Numbered from the stretch's first letter, positions 26,568 through 35,672 are shown. The stretch is DNA of 64,000 nucleotides from Flammeovirga yaeyamensis (GCF_018736045.1 NZ_CP076132.1:4139501-4203500); one strand, 5' to 3'. Notes: a model not told the origin generated them from the sequence alone. Translations and numbers: made by a program.

Positions 26568-27866
26568 ATGTTCTCATCTATTCACCTAATTGCCGACGCA
26601 ACGTTGGCAACAGAATCGGTAGCTCAGGCTGTAACAGCGGAGCAATTACAAAATGTAGGCTTAACAGCAAGCAACATTTGGATGCTAGTTTCAACAATGC
26701 TAGTATTTATTATGGCACTAGGTTTTGCATGTGTTGAAGCGGGTTTTACTCAAGCTAAAAACACTGTAAACATTCTTTTCAAAAACACTGTTGATTTAAG
26801 TGTTGGTATTATTTCTTACGCTTGGTTCGGTTTCAATTTAATGTACCCAGGAGAATTCAACGGAATCTTTGGTTTCGCAGGATGGGGTCTTAGCTTACCA
26901 GAAGGATACACTTCTTTAGGTTACGCAGGTGGAGCTTATACTTATTGGACTGACTTCTTATTCCAAGCAATGTTCGCAGCAACTTGTGCAACTATTGTAT
27001 CAGGTGCTGTTGCAGAACGTATCAAAATCTCAGCTTACTTTATTTTCACTTTCTTCCTTGTAGGTTTCATCTACCCTGTACTAGGTTCATGGCACTGGGG
27101 TGGCGGATGGTTGTCTGAAATGGGCTTCTATGACTTCGCTGGTTCTACAGTAGTACACTCAGTTGGTGGATGGGCTGCTTTAGCAGGTATCATTGCAATT
27201 GGTGCTCGTAAAGGTAAGTATGTTAACGGTAAAGTAATCGACAAGCCAGGTTCTTCAGTTCCTTTAGCTGTAATTGGTGTATTCTTATTATGGTTCGGAT
27301 GGTTCGGATTTAACGGTGGATCAGTTCTTTCTGCAGATCCTGAGTCAATCTCATTAGTATTAGTAACTACTACTTTAGCTGCAGCTGCAGGTGCTATCGG
27401 TGGATGGCTAGGTGGTTATATCGCCTTCAAACGTTTCGACTTAGGTATGGTATTGAACGGTATTCTTGCTGGTTTAGTAGGTATTACTGCTGGTGCCGAC
27501 CAAATGTCTCCAAACGAAGCAATCCTTATTGGTATCGCATGTGGTGTTGTTGTAGTATTCTCTGCAATTGGCATGGATAAACTGAAATTGGATGATTGCG
27601 TTGGTGCAGTTTCTGTTCACTTAACTTGTGGTATTATTGGTACTTTAGCAATTGGTGTATTAGGTCAAAAAGCTGGTATGTCTCAATTCATCACTCAATT
27701 GACAGGTGTTGCAGCTTACGGTGCAGTAGCATTCTTCTCATCACTTGCAATCTTCTATGCATTGAAATTCACTATCGGTGTAAGAGTTTCTGAAGAGCAC
27801 GAAAACGAAGGTCTTGATAGCCATGAGCACGGTATCCGTGGTTATACTATCACTTTCGATAACTAA
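26568..27866 (+). CDS. amt: Ammonium transporter, Amt family
   Basis: A 432-residue inner-membrane channel with eleven predicted helices. Family hallmarks seen: GFACVEAGFTQAKNTVNI near helix 2, FQAMFAATCATIVSGAVAER, DFAGSTVVHSVGGWAALAG with the first pore His, and later VSVHLTCGIIGTLAIG with the second His. A short charged tail rich in Glu and His follows. An N-terminal hydrophobic or signal-like segment precedes helix 1. C-ending codons for Phe, Tyr and Asn are frequent here, suggesting high expression. It lies upstream of a porin and glnN; no PII gene is adjacent. Confidence 0.96.
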   Translation: MFSSIHLIADATLATESVAQAVTAEQLQNVGLTASNIWMLVSTMLVFIMALGFACVEAGFTQAKNTVNILFKNTVDLSVGIISYAWFGFNLMYPGEFNGIFGFAGWGLSLPEGYTSLGYAGGAYTYWTDFLFQAMFAATCATIVSGAVAERIKISAYFIFTFFLVGFIYPVLGSWHWGGGWLSEMGFYDFAGSTVVHSVGGWAALAGIIAIGARKGKYVNGKVIDKPGSSVPLAVIGVFLLWFGWFGFNGGSVLSADPESISLVLVTTTLAAAAGAIGGWLGGYIAFKRFDLGMVLNGILAGLVGITAGADQMSPNEAILIGIACGVVVVFSAIGMDKLKLDDCVGAVSVHLTCGIIGTLAIGVLGQKAGMSQFITQLTGVAAYGAVAFFSSLAIFYALKFTIGVRVSEEHENEGLDSHEHGIRGYTITFDN

Positions 27867-27878
27867 GATATTATATAG

Positions 27879-27900
27879 AAGGAGAGGCAATCCTCTCCTT
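27879..27900 (+). terminator. Hairpin after amt
   Basis: Perfect arms AAGGAGAGG (27879-27887) and CCTCTCCTT (27892-27900), loop CAAT, 12 bases after the amt stop. Only a weak T stretch follows, so partial read-through into the porin gene is possible. The 159 bases beyond hold two further short inverted repeats: TAAGTTC/GAACTTA at 27943-27974 and TTACTTC/GAAGTAA at 27986-28008. Confidence 0.7.
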
Positions 27901-28059
27901 CGTTTATATAATCGTTATACAAAAATTATAAACATCTCATTGTAAGTTCTAACGTTCTCAACTAATCGAACTTATGATTATATAGTTACTTCATTGTGTG
28001 CGAAGTAAGTATATCCAACAAATATTATTATTCACCTCTATTTAAATTTACTATTTAAG

Positions 28060-29178
28060 ATGAAAACTAAGGTATTCTCTTTAATCGCATCCCTATTGTT
28101 TACGGGTTCAATTGTTATGGCACAAGATTCAGCAGAGACTGAAGTTATCGCTGAAGAATCTGTAGAAGCAACAGAAGAAACAGAAGCAAATAAACTTTCA
28201 ATTTCAGGTTCAGTAGATTTATTCTACAACTATGATTTTGCTGGTACAGATGCTATGAATATTGGAACAAGTTTCCAAGGCGAGCAAAACTCGATCAATT
28301 TAGGTATGGCTAACGTGATCTTATCACAAACTTTAGGTAAAGCTTCATTTGTTGCAGATTTATCTTTTGGTCCAAGATCTAACGGTTCTATCGGTGACGG
28401 TAACTTCCATATCCAAAACTTATATGCTTCATACCAACTAACTGAGAAATTATCAGCAACTGCTGGTTTCATGGGTACATTTGTTGGTTACGAAATTATC
28501 TCTCCAACAGGTAACTTCAACTACTCTACTTCTTACTTATTCTCAAACGGTCCTTTCCAAAATGCTGGTTTGAAGTTTGATTACGCATTCTCTGATAGAG
28601 TTGCTTTAATGGTTGGTGTTTTCACTAACGAGTGGGATTCATACAGTGCTGCTCCTAACTTAGGTATGAGTGGTTTAGGTGCTCAATTATATGTTGCTCC
28701 AGCTGAAGGTTTCGATGTTTACTTGAACGGTTTCACATCTTCAACAAGAACTGTTGTTGATATCACTGCAGGTTACCAAGTTACTGACGCTTTCTACTTA
28801 GGTTTAAACGCTGCTTGGGCTGATAAAAAAGACCAATACACAGTCGATTTAGCTACTGCTGATCAAGTTTACACTGGTGTAGCTCTTTATGGACAATATG
28901 CATTATCTGAGTCATTTGCTTTAGGTTTACGTTACGAAAACTTTGCAGATACTTACAAGCCATCGGGTGACAACACTCTAGAGGAGTCAACTGTTAATAT
29001 CAACGCATTCACTTTATCAGGTAACATTGCTTTAGGACCACTAATGGTAATTCCTGAATTAAGATATGACGCTGCTGACACTGAAATCTTCTTCGGTTCT
29101 AAAGAAAAAGAAGCTGCATCTGATTTTGATTCAAAATCAGCTACTCAAGCTACTTTAGCAGTTGTATATGCTTTCTAA
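28060..29178 (+). CDS. Outer-membrane porin, BBP2/OmpL-like
   Basis: A 372-residue protein with a signal peptide ending near residue 21 (VMA-Q), an acidic Glu/Thr-rich spacer (about 22-45), and then a beta-barrel. The segments ASYQLTEKLSATAGFMGTFV and the GNFNYSTSYLFSNGPFQNAG run match what I recall of the BBP2 (putative beta-barrel porin 2) family. It ends on aromatic Phe (VVYAF). Placed between amt and glnN, it plausibly admits a nitrogenous solute or ammonium across the outer membrane. Codon use is as biased as in its neighbours, which fits an abundant porin. Confidence 0.82.
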   Translation: MKTKVFSLIASLLFTGSIVMAQDSAETEVIAEESVEATEETEANKLSISGSVDLFYNYDFAGTDAMNIGTSFQGEQNSINLGMANVILSQTLGKASFVADLSFGPRSNGSIGDGNFHIQNLYASYQLTEKLSATAGFMGTFVGYEIISPTGNFNYSTSYLFSNGPFQNAGLKFDYAFSDRVALMVGVFTNEWDSYSAAPNLGMSGLGAQLYVAPAEGFDVYLNGFTSSTRTVVDITAGYQVTDAFYLGLNAAWADKKDQYTVDLATADQVYTGVALYGQYALSESFALGLRYENFADTYKPSGDNTLEESTVNINAFTLSGNIALGPLMVIPELRYDAADTEIFFGSKEKEAASDFDSKSATQATLAVVYAF

Positions 29179-29208
29179 GAAAGACTAACAATACTATAAT
29201 TATATATG

Positions 29209-29240
29209 AAGCCAACCTTATTAATAAGGTTGGCTTTTTT
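29209..29240 (+). terminator. Terminator of the porin gene
   Basis: Perfect arms AAGCCAACCTTA (29209-29220) and TAAGGTTGGCTT (29225-29236), 4-base loop, followed by T residues. Confidence 0.9.
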
Positions 29241-29458
29241 ATTGATCAAGAAATTTCTGAACTATCACTATAAATTATGAGTGATAAAAAGAACGAAATC
29301 AAAAGCTTGAAACTTTATTGAATACAACAATACAGTCACACCAATCCTCCTCTACCTTCTCTATATATTAAGGAAGAAACTCCAGGAACATCAATAAAGA
29401 CAAATAATTTTTCAACTACCTCCCTAAATCACAAAGAAAACCCTCAAAAAAACAGCTC

Positions 29459-29619
29459 TAAATGTGTTATTTACACACTTAAAGAGACTAAAAAATCGAA
29501 TAGAGTATAAAAAAATACCCTTGATTATGAAATTTTCATCATTTTAAGTCTATTAAGACAAAATTACACCCATAAGTACCAAATTTTCTTGATTTTTTTA
29601 AAAATCCGAGTCATATTTG
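29459..29619 (+). promoter_or_regulatory. Upstream region of glnN with hairpin and candidate promoter
   Basis: The 482 bases between the porin terminator and glnN contain no convincing gene. They hold an 8-of-9 inverted repeat TAAATGTGT/ACACACTTA (29459-29481). A promoter candidate is TCTTG at 29587-29591, 20 nt, then CATATTTG at 29612-29619 (7 of 8). That would give a leader of about 100 nt. No sigma-54 site is seen. Confidence 0.35.
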
Positions 29620-29722
29620 AAACGTAAACAAAATTTCAACTTCGCCTAAGTACTAACAAACAGAAATGTGTTTATCGTTTTGAATGTGTGCTAGGCTATA
29701 GTTTTTTTAATCTCACATTACA

Positions 29723-31873
29723 ATGACAAATCTTCGTTTTAACGCCCTTGAGACAGCTTCAGCTAGAACAGCAAAAGAAGTTGAAGCTCCGTCTAACAAA
29801 ATCTCAGATTATTTTGGCGAGGACTGTTTCGGTCTTACTCAAATGAAAGCTGCACTTGCTCCAGCTATCTACAAAAAAGTAGAATCTGCAGTGAAGTACG
29901 GTACTAAAATCGACGAGGCTACTGCTGACGCTGTTGCATCTGCAGTAATGACTTGGGCCGTTTCTAAAGGTGTTACTCACCACACTCACTGGTTCCAACC
30001 ACTAACTGGATCTTCTGCAGAAAAGCACGATTCTTTCTTTGATTACACAAAAGGTATTGAAACTTTCAAAGGTTCAACACTTACTCAACAAGAGCCAGAT
30101 GCTTCTTCATTCCCTAACGGTGGTATTCGTGCAACAAACCAAGCACGTGGTTATACTGGTTGGGATCCATCATCACCTATCTTCATTACAAACAAAACGC
30201 TTTGTATCCCTACGATCTTCGTTTCTTACACTGGAGATACATTGGATTACAAAACTCCTTTGTTAAAAGCACAAGAAGCTATTAACAAAGCGACTATCGA
30301 TGTTTGTAACTATTTCGAAGAAGGTGTTACTAGTATTTCTGCTTCATTAGGTTGTGAGCAAGAGTACTTCCTAGTAGATAAAGCTTTCTACGCTGCACGT
30401 CCTGACTTATACATCGCAGGTCGTACTTTATTTGGTGCTAAGCCTCCACATGGTCAGCAATTAGACGATCACTATTTCGGTTCTATCGCTCCACGTGTTG
30501 CTGCATTCATGAAAGATTTCGAATTACAATGCCACAAATTAGGTATTCCTGTAACTACTCGTCACAATGAGGTAGCTCCAGGTCAATTCGAAGCAGCTCC
30601 ATTATATGAAGAAATCAACACAGCTGTAGATCACAACTTGTTGATGATGGACGTTATGGAACAAGTTGCTAGTGAGCATAACTTAGCTGTTTTACTTCAC
30701 GAGAAGCCTTTCGCTAACTTGAACGGTTCTGGTAAGCACAACAACTGGTCATTGATCACTAACAAAGGCCGTAACTTATTCCAACCTGAAGGTTCTTTAT
30801 ACTTCCTTACATTCCTAGTGAACACTATCAAAGCAGTTCACGTGTATGGTGACTTGATGAGAGCTTCAATCGCTTCTGCAGGTAACGATCACCGTTTAGG
30901 TGCTAACGAGGCACCTCCTGCAATCATGTCAGTATTCTTAGGATCAACACTTACTAACTTCTTAAACGAAGTTTCTGAATCAGGTAAATTAGTTTACGCT
31001 GAAGGTGGTGACGAGTATATTGAATTAGGTGTTGAAAAGATTCCTGGTCTTAAATTAGACAACACTGACCGTAACCGTACTTCTCCATTTGCATTTACTG
31101 GTAACAAATTTGAGTTCCGTGCAGTAGGTTCAACGCAAAACACTGCAACTCCAATGACAGTGTTGAACTTGATCGTTGCTGAGCAATTGACTCAATTCAA
31201 AGCTTCAGTTGACGCTGCTATCGCTGGCGGTAAAGACAAAGAAGCTGCTATCAGAGAAATCTTAGTACAATACATCAAAGAATCTGAGGCTATCCGTTTC
31301 GAAGGTGATGGTTATTCTCAAGAGTGGGTTGATGAGGCTGAATCAAGAGGTTTATCTAACGTTAAAGATACTCCACGTGCTTTAGACTTCTTCATCTCAG
31401 CTGAAGCTAAAGAGATCTTCGCTAAGCACAACGTGTTTACTGAAAGAGAAATCGAAGCTCGTCACGATGTATGGTCAGAGATCTACTCTACTAAGATCGA
31501 TATCGAATCGAAAGCAATGGAAGAGATCGTATTGAACAAAGTAATTCCTGCTTCTGCTAGCTATGTATCTAAATTAGCTGATTCAGCTACGAAACTTTCT
31601 GCTCTTGGTCTTGATGCTTCTGCTATCACTACTACACTTAAGGAAGTAACTGGATTTATGGCACAAGCTAAAGAAGGTGTTGCTGCAATGGTAACTGAGC
31701 GTGATAGAGTTCTTGAAATCGAGGACACAAATGCTCAAGCTGTTGAGTTCTGTGACAGCATCAAGCACAAATACTTCGACACTATCCGTGAAGCAGTAGA
31801 TCGTCTTGAGTTGTTCGTAGATGACGCTGAATGGCCTCTACCTAAATACTCAGAAATGTTATTCCTTAAGTAA
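29723..31873 (+). CDS. glnN: Glutamine synthetase type III
   Basis: A 716-residue cytoplasmic enzyme making glutamine from glutamate, ammonia and ATP. Length and motifs fit GSIII rather than GSI (about 470) or GSII. There is an N-terminal GSIII-specific region with THHTHWFQPLTGSSAEKHD, then GCEQEYFLVD and TTRHNEVAPGQFEAAPLYEE for the metal and glutamate sites. FANLNGSGKHNNWS is the nucleotide/NG site, and AVGSTQNTATPM follows. A C-terminal helical GSIII domain (about 590-716) completes it. With amt and the porin it makes an ammonium uptake and assimilation unit. GSIII has no adenylylation loop of the GSI type. Confidence 0.97.
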   Translation: MTNLRFNALETASARTAKEVEAPSNKISDYFGEDCFGLTQMKAALAPAIYKKVESAVKYGTKIDEATADAVASAVMTWAVSKGVTHHTHWFQPLTGSSAEKHDSFFDYTKGIETFKGSTLTQQEPDASSFPNGGIRATNQARGYTGWDPSSPIFITNKTLCIPTIFVSYTGDTLDYKTPLLKAQEAINKATIDVCNYFEEGVTSISASLGCEQEYFLVDKAFYAARPDLYIAGRTLFGAKPPHGQQLDDHYFGSIAPRVAAFMKDFELQCHKLGIPVTTRHNEVAPGQFEAAPLYEEINTAVDHNLLMMDVMEQVASEHNLAVLLHEKPFANLNGSGKHNNWSLITNKGRNLFQPEGSLYFLTFLVNTIKAVHVYGDLMRASIASAGNDHRLGANEAPPAIMSVFLGSTLTNFLNEVSESGKLVYAEGGDEYIELGVEKIPGLKLDNTDRNRTSPFAFTGNKFEFRAVGSTQNTATPMTVLNLIVAEQLTQFKASVDAAIAGGKDKEAAIREILVQYIKESEAIRFEGDGYSQEWVDEAESRGLSNVKDTPRALDFFISAEAKEIFAKHNVFTEREIEARHDVWSEIYSTKIDIESKAMEEIVLNKVIPASASYVSKLADSATKLSALGLDASAITTTLKEVTGFMAQAKEGVAAMVTERDRVLEIEDTNAQAVEFCDSIKHKYFDTIREAVDRLELFVDDAEWPLPKYSEMLFLK

Positions 31874-31907
31874 TTAAGGATATAATATAATGTGGGATGT
31901 TTATACA

Positions 31908-31941
31908 CCTCATGGTTCTTTGGAATCATGAGGGCATTTTT
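31908..31941 (+). terminator. Terminator of glnN
   Basis: CCTCATGGTTC (31908-31918) pairs with GAATCATGAGG (31923-31933) around a TTTG loop, with one G-U pair, and is followed by GCATTTTT. It lies 34 bases after the stop. Confidence 0.8.
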
Positions 31942-31964
31942 CCCGCTGACTTCAAGTCATTTAT

Positions 31965-32027
31965 AAAAAAATGCAACTTTTATCTCAGATAACTGTTGCA
32001 TTTTTTATTTTTATACTGTTATATTTG
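31965..32027 (+). promoter_or_regulatory. Hairpin overlapping the tRNA-His promoter
   Basis: A second hairpin has arms at 31966-31977 (AAAAAATGCAAC-type) and 31995-32006 (GTTGCATTTTTT). Its right arm contains GTTG at 31995-31998, which, with TATATTTG at 32020-32027 21 nt later, forms a good promoter for the tRNA at 32041. So terminator-like and promoter sequences share bases. The predicted start is near 32031. Confidence 0.6.
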
Positions 32028-32040
32028 CATCGCTAAACAC

Positions 32041-32115
32041 GGCGGTTGTAGCTCAGTTGGTTAGAGCACCGGTTTGTGGTTCCGGGGGCCGTGGGTTCGA
32101 ATCCCATCATCCGCC
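32041..32115 (+). tRNA. tRNA-His (anticodon GTG)
   Basis: A cloverleaf can be drawn: the extra 5' G (position -1) pairs with C73, the hallmark of tRNA-His. The D arm is GCTC...GAGC, the anticodon loop TTGTGGT sits between CCGGT and TCCGG, and the T arm is GTGGG-TTCGAAT-CCCAT. The stem has U-U oppositions at 31-39 and 5-68. CCA is not encoded; the next bases are CTA. A hairpin terminator follows 15 bases downstream. Confidence 0.95.
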
Positions 32116-32129
32116 CTACTAAAAAGCAC

Positions 32130-32160
32130 AAAGGCTTATCAGTAATGATAAGCCTTTTTT
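32130..32160. terminator. Terminator of tRNA-His and the convergent hydrolase gene
   Basis: Arms AAGGCTTATCA (32131-32141) and TGATAAGCCTT (32146-32156), loop GTAA, followed by a T run. It is placed between the tRNA and the minus-strand gene ending at 32168. Confidence 0.88.
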
Positions 32161-32167
32161 ATTAATT

Positions 32168-33094
32168 CTATTTTACCCAAGGGGCTATATCCTCAGATTT
32201 CAACCAAGCCTCAATTAAAGGAAAATGATCATCACTCCCACTTTTTGAAGTACAGATATTGATATGATCATAATCGTGTGCAAATCCAGTTTCTTTTGAT
32301 AATAATATAAATTGATCATGTGCTCCATTCACTTCTTTCATCAAACGTTTTACATCGGTTTGATGCCCCAAATAAAATTCCTTTAGCCCAGTAATGTATA
32401 AAGTTGGTGGAATGCACTTCCTATGTGCAAATTCATTAATGTAATCAAACCCATCTTCAATATCGATCCACTCATCTTTGGCATATACCCAACGCCTACA
32501 ATCCTCATATACACCTCTTGATTCATTCTCCTGCCCTATCTTCATTTCTACAGCAGGAAAATAACCAAATAGATTAGTCATCAGCTTTCCTACATACTTC
32601 CATACGATATCAACTTCAAACCATTTTTTAAAAGAACTGACACTAATACTTCTTTTTACAGCAATATTGATGATCCTGTTTACTTTTAACTCAGGATGTC
32701 TTGCTATATGTGCCATCAACCATACTCCACCCCAAGAATGCGTTACAAAGTTTAATTCTGCATCTTCTACTTTAGTATATATATAATTGATTAACGCCGG
32801 TATTTCTTCTTCAATAGCATCATATTGGTTGTTCTTACTATTTGATGATACTTTCGGCATACTTCTCCCTCTTCCTCTAAAATCCGGAATAAATACCTGA
32901 TACCCTTTAGAAGCTAACCAAGGACCTAATCCTTTATCTTTTAAAGAGTAGAATATTCTTCCACTTTCAATACTACCATGTATCATTAAGATGGCTTTTG
33001 AAGGGTTTACAACAGAAGGAGCATAATGTTTTACAAATAATTGATCGGTCCCTACTTTTACAAAAGTTTCAGAGGTGTTGATGTCGTTAGTCAT
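32168..33094 (-). CDS. Alpha/beta hydrolase
   Basis: A 308-residue cytoplasmic hydrolase-fold protein. The oxyanion-side HGSIESG follows strand 3, and the strand-4 region reads FIPDFRGRGRS. The nucleophile elbow is THSWGGVW (Ser in H-S-W-G-G), and a late His occurs in the FAHDYDHIN region. The pattern suits a lipase, esterase or acyl hydrolase without a signal peptide. The start at 33094 gives MTNDINTSETFVKVG, typical for the family. It is monocistronic, divergent from feoAB and ends at the tRNA terminator. Substrate unknown. Confidence 0.85.
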   Translation of the reverse strand: MTNDINTSETFVKVGTDQLFVKHYAPSVVNPSKAILMIHGSIESGRIFYSLKDKGLGPWLASKGYQVFIPDFRGRGRSMPKVSSNSKNNQYDAIEEEIPALINYIYTKVEDAELNFVTHSWGGVWLMAHIARHPELKVNRIINIAVKRSISVSSFKKWFEVDIVWKYVGKLMTNLFGYFPAVEMKIGQENESRGVYEDCRRWVYAKDEWIDIEDGFDYINEFAHRKCIPPTLYITGLKEFYLGHQTDVKRLMKEVNGAHDQFILLSKETGFAHDYDHINICTSKSGSDDHFPLIEAWLKSEDIAPWVK

Positions 33095-33197
33095 GTGTTG
33101 TTTATTTTCTTAATCTATTATCAGATAATAGATTGAATAATCTCTTAAATTATTCAATTTTAAATCAAATGATCCCTTTAAATTATAAAAAATTCGT

Positions 33198-33227
33198 TGA
33201 TAATTGTACATTTGCTAATTATAATCA
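33198..33227 (+). promoter_or_regulatory. feoAB promoter with candidate iron-type operator
   Basis: TACATTTG at 33207-33214 is a perfect -7 box; the -33 element is weak (TTAT at 33183-33186). It is flanked by TGATAATT (33198-33205) and AATTATAATCA (33217-33227), an imperfect inverted repeat of the AT-rich kind bound by Fur or DtxR/IdeR proteins. Iron-dependent repression is inferred from the feo genes, not shown. Confidence 0.4.
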
Positions 33228-33242
33228 GTCTAAATTAAATTT

Positions 33243-33485
33243 GTGAATAATACTTCAAATATGATTAGCTTAGATACCTTGCCTATTGGTGTAGTAGGAA
33301 TCATATCAGAATATTCTGATAAAGTAGTGGGAAGTAGATTAATTGAGCTGGGTTTATATCCGGGCAAGAGAATCAAAGTAATACGCAAAGCTCCATTTAA
33401 TGGCGGACTCTATGTAAAATCGGATAAAAATGCTTTTGCTATTGGTCTTACCGAAGCAAAGAGTGTATTCACAACAACAGACTAA
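33243..33485 (+). CDS. feoA: Ferrous iron transport protein A
   Basis: A small cytoplasmic SH3-like protein of 80 codons from the GTG at 33243, or 74 from the ATG at 33261 (MISLDTLPIGV), which matches the usual FeoA length of about 75 and may be the real start. Typical FeoA features: LPIGVVGIISE near the start, LIELGLYPGKRIKVI in the middle, and FAIGLTEAKSV near the end. It is thought to support the FeoB GTPase cycle. It lies 5 bases before feoB in the same operon. Confidence 0.92.
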   Translation: MNNTSNMISLDTLPIGVVGIISEYSDKVVGSRLIELGLYPGKRIKVIRKAPFNGGLYVKSDKNAFAIGLTEAKSVFTTTD

Positions 33486-33490
33486 GCACT

Positions 33491-35614
33491 ATGACTTCCA
33501 AACGAATAAAAATAGCCTTACTTGGTAACCCTAACGTAGGTAAATCATCTATATTCAATCAATTAACCGGATTAAGACAAAAAGTAGGTAACTTTCCTGG
33601 CGTAACTGTCGATAAGAAAATTGGTTCATGTCATATTACAAATGATATTGAAGCACAAATTATTGACTTTCCTGGTACTTATAGCTTATACCCAACTTCT
33701 TCAGATGAAAGAGTTGTTCTGAACAGTTTCTCTAATCCATCATCAGAAGATTATCCTGATTATGTGGTATATGTTGCAGATGCTACAAACTTAGAGAGAC
33801 ACCTATTATTATTATCTCAAGTTAAAGATTTGCATATTCCTGTGGTATTGGCCATTAATATGGCAGACTTAGCCATAAAACAGGGTATTTCAATAGATAT
33901 TGATCGCCTATCTGAGAAGTTAAAAATAAAGGCTATAGAAGTTAATGGTAGATCAGGTGATGGCATTTCCGAATTAAACAAAAGTATTATTGATCTTATC
34001 GACGGTAAGGGTGATAATACTTCACATATTTATACGGCCACTTCAGAAGAGAAAAAAACAATTGATAAAATCAAAGAATTTGCTCCTCAGAAGTTATCTA
34101 ATTATCAAGCACTACTTTGGGCACATCATTACAATGAATTGCCATTCTTAGATGATAGCCAGAAAACTTTCATAGAAAAAATCACTATCGAAGATGACTT
34201 TAAGAACATGAAGTATCAGATTGATGAAACGTTATCTAGATACAATACCTTAAGTCCAATAGTAAATAATTCTATTACTATTCAATCTTTAGAAGGAGAT
34301 TCACTTTCTGATAAAATTGATAAAATCGTCACCAACAAAATATGGGGACCTATCATTTTCATTTCTCTATTGATGTTGGTTTTCCAATCCATTTTCTCGT
34401 GGGCTTCCGTTCCCATGGATTTAATTGATGAAGGCATGGCAACGCTTAACGAAGCAGTAAAAAATGTTATGCCCGAAGCATGGTACACCGACCTTATCAC
34501 AGATGGTATTCTTTCTGGTCTTGGTGGTGTTATTATATTCGTCCCTCAGATTGCCATTTTATTCTTCCTAATTTCTTTAATGGAAGAATCTGGGTACATG
34601 GCTAGAGCAGTGTATATGTTCGATAGAATTATGGCTAAATTTGGTATGAGCGGTCGTAGTATTGTATCCCTTATTTCTGGTGGTGCTTGTGCGATTCCTG
34701 CTGTTATGGCGGCTAGAACAATAGGCAATTGGAAAGAGCGTATGATTACTATTATGGTTACTCCACTCATCTCTTGTTCTGCCAGGATTCCTGTTTATGC
34801 AATTTTGGTTGCTTTTGCTGTACCAAATACCCCAGTTTTGGGTGGTTTACTAAATCTACAAGGAGTAGCCTTTATGGGACTCTACTTACTTGGTATTGTT
34901 GCAACACTCTTAGCAGGTATAGTATTTAAATTGATTTTAAAAGCTGATGCACCTACTTTCCTTGCAATGGAATTGCCATCATATAAAATGCCGCATTGGA
35001 AAAATGTGGGTCTTACCGTAACCGAAAAAGTGAAGACATTCATCATTGAAGCTGGTAAAGTGATTATGATGGTTTCTATTGTACTTTGGGCTTTGGCATC
35101 TTATGGACCAGGTGATAGCATTGAAAATGCAGAAACTATTGCAAAACAAGAATCAGTAGAAAAAGGGTTAACTGATGCACAAACGGAGGATTATATTGCA
35201 GCAAAACAACTCGAAGCTTCTTATGTAGGTATTATGGGTAAAGCTATTGAACCTGTTTTTGCTCCTTTAGGATACGATTGGAAAATCTCTATTGCTTTGG
35301 TGACTTCATTTGCCGCAAGAGAGGTGTTTGTTGGTACAATGGCTACCATATATAGCATCGGTTCTGCAGGAGAAGATATTGCTCCTTTAAAAGAAAAACT
35401 TACTGGAGCAGTAGATCCAAGTACTGGAAAACATGAATTTACAGTTGCAACAGCATTCTCATTAATGGTATTTTATGTATTTGCCATGCAATGTATGTCG
35501 ACATTAGCAGTAGTAAAAAGAGAAACCAAAAGCTGGAAGTGGCCATTAATACAGTTTACGTATATGAGTTTACTCGCTTATTTTGGAGCATTATTTACTT
35601 ACCATATTTTCTAA
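33491..35614 (+). CDS. feoB: Ferrous iron transporter B (GTPase-permease)
   Basis: A 707-residue inner-membrane Fe(II) importer. The N-terminal G domain has G1 GNPNVGKS (12-19), the G2 region with NFPGVTVD, G3 DFPGTYS (Leu to Phe change of DLPG) and G4 NMAD. A helical linker follows to about residue 275. The membrane part (about 280-707) has the two Gate-like repeats, including SLISGGACAIPAVMAARTI with the conserved Cys and a matching C-terminal run FAAREVFVGTMATIY. It is expressed with feoA behind an iron-type promoter site. Confidence 0.96.
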   Translation: MTSKRIKIALLGNPNVGKSSIFNQLTGLRQKVGNFPGVTVDKKIGSCHITNDIEAQIIDFPGTYSLYPTSSDERVVLNSFSNPSSEDYPDYVVYVADATNLERHLLLLSQVKDLHIPVVLAINMADLAIKQGISIDIDRLSEKLKIKAIEVNGRSGDGISELNKSIIDLIDGKGDNTSHIYTATSEEKKTIDKIKEFAPQKLSNYQALLWAHHYNELPFLDDSQKTFIEKITIEDDFKNMKYQIDETLSRYNTLSPIVNNSITIQSLEGDSLSDKIDKIVTNKIWGPIIFISLLMLVFQSIFSWASVPMDLIDEGMATLNEAVKNVMPEAWYTDLITDGILSGLGGVIIFVPQIAILFFLISLMEESGYMARAVYMFDRIMAKFGMSGRSIVSLISGGACAIPAVMAARTIGNWKERMITIMVTPLISCSARIPVYAILVAFAVPNTPVLGGLLNLQGVAFMGLYLLGIVATLLAGIVFKLILKADAPTFLAMELPSYKMPHWKNVGLTVTEKVKTFIIEAGKVIMMVSIVLWALASYGPGDSIENAETIAKQESVEKGLTDAQTEDYIAAKQLEASYVGIMGKAIEPVFAPLGYDWKISIALVTSFAAREVFVGTMATIYSIGSAGEDIAPLKEKLTGAVDPSTGKHEFTVATAFSLMVFYVFAMQCMSTLAVVKRETKSWKWPLIQFTYMSLLAYFGALFTYHIF

Positions 35615-35639
35615 GGATCATCGATTCTAAGAATGAAAG

Positions 35640-35672
35640 AGCATAGAGAACAACAACTCTATGCTTTTTTTT
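35640..35672 (+). terminator. Terminator of feoAB
   Basis: Arms AGCATAGAG (35640-35648) and CTCTATGCT (35657-35665), followed by eight T. It lies 25 bases after feoB. Confidence 0.88.

Noticed and set aside
26369-29722. Sigma-54 promoters before amt or glnN
   Set aside because: No GG-N10-GC type element (TGGCAC-N5-TTGC) could be found in either upstream region.
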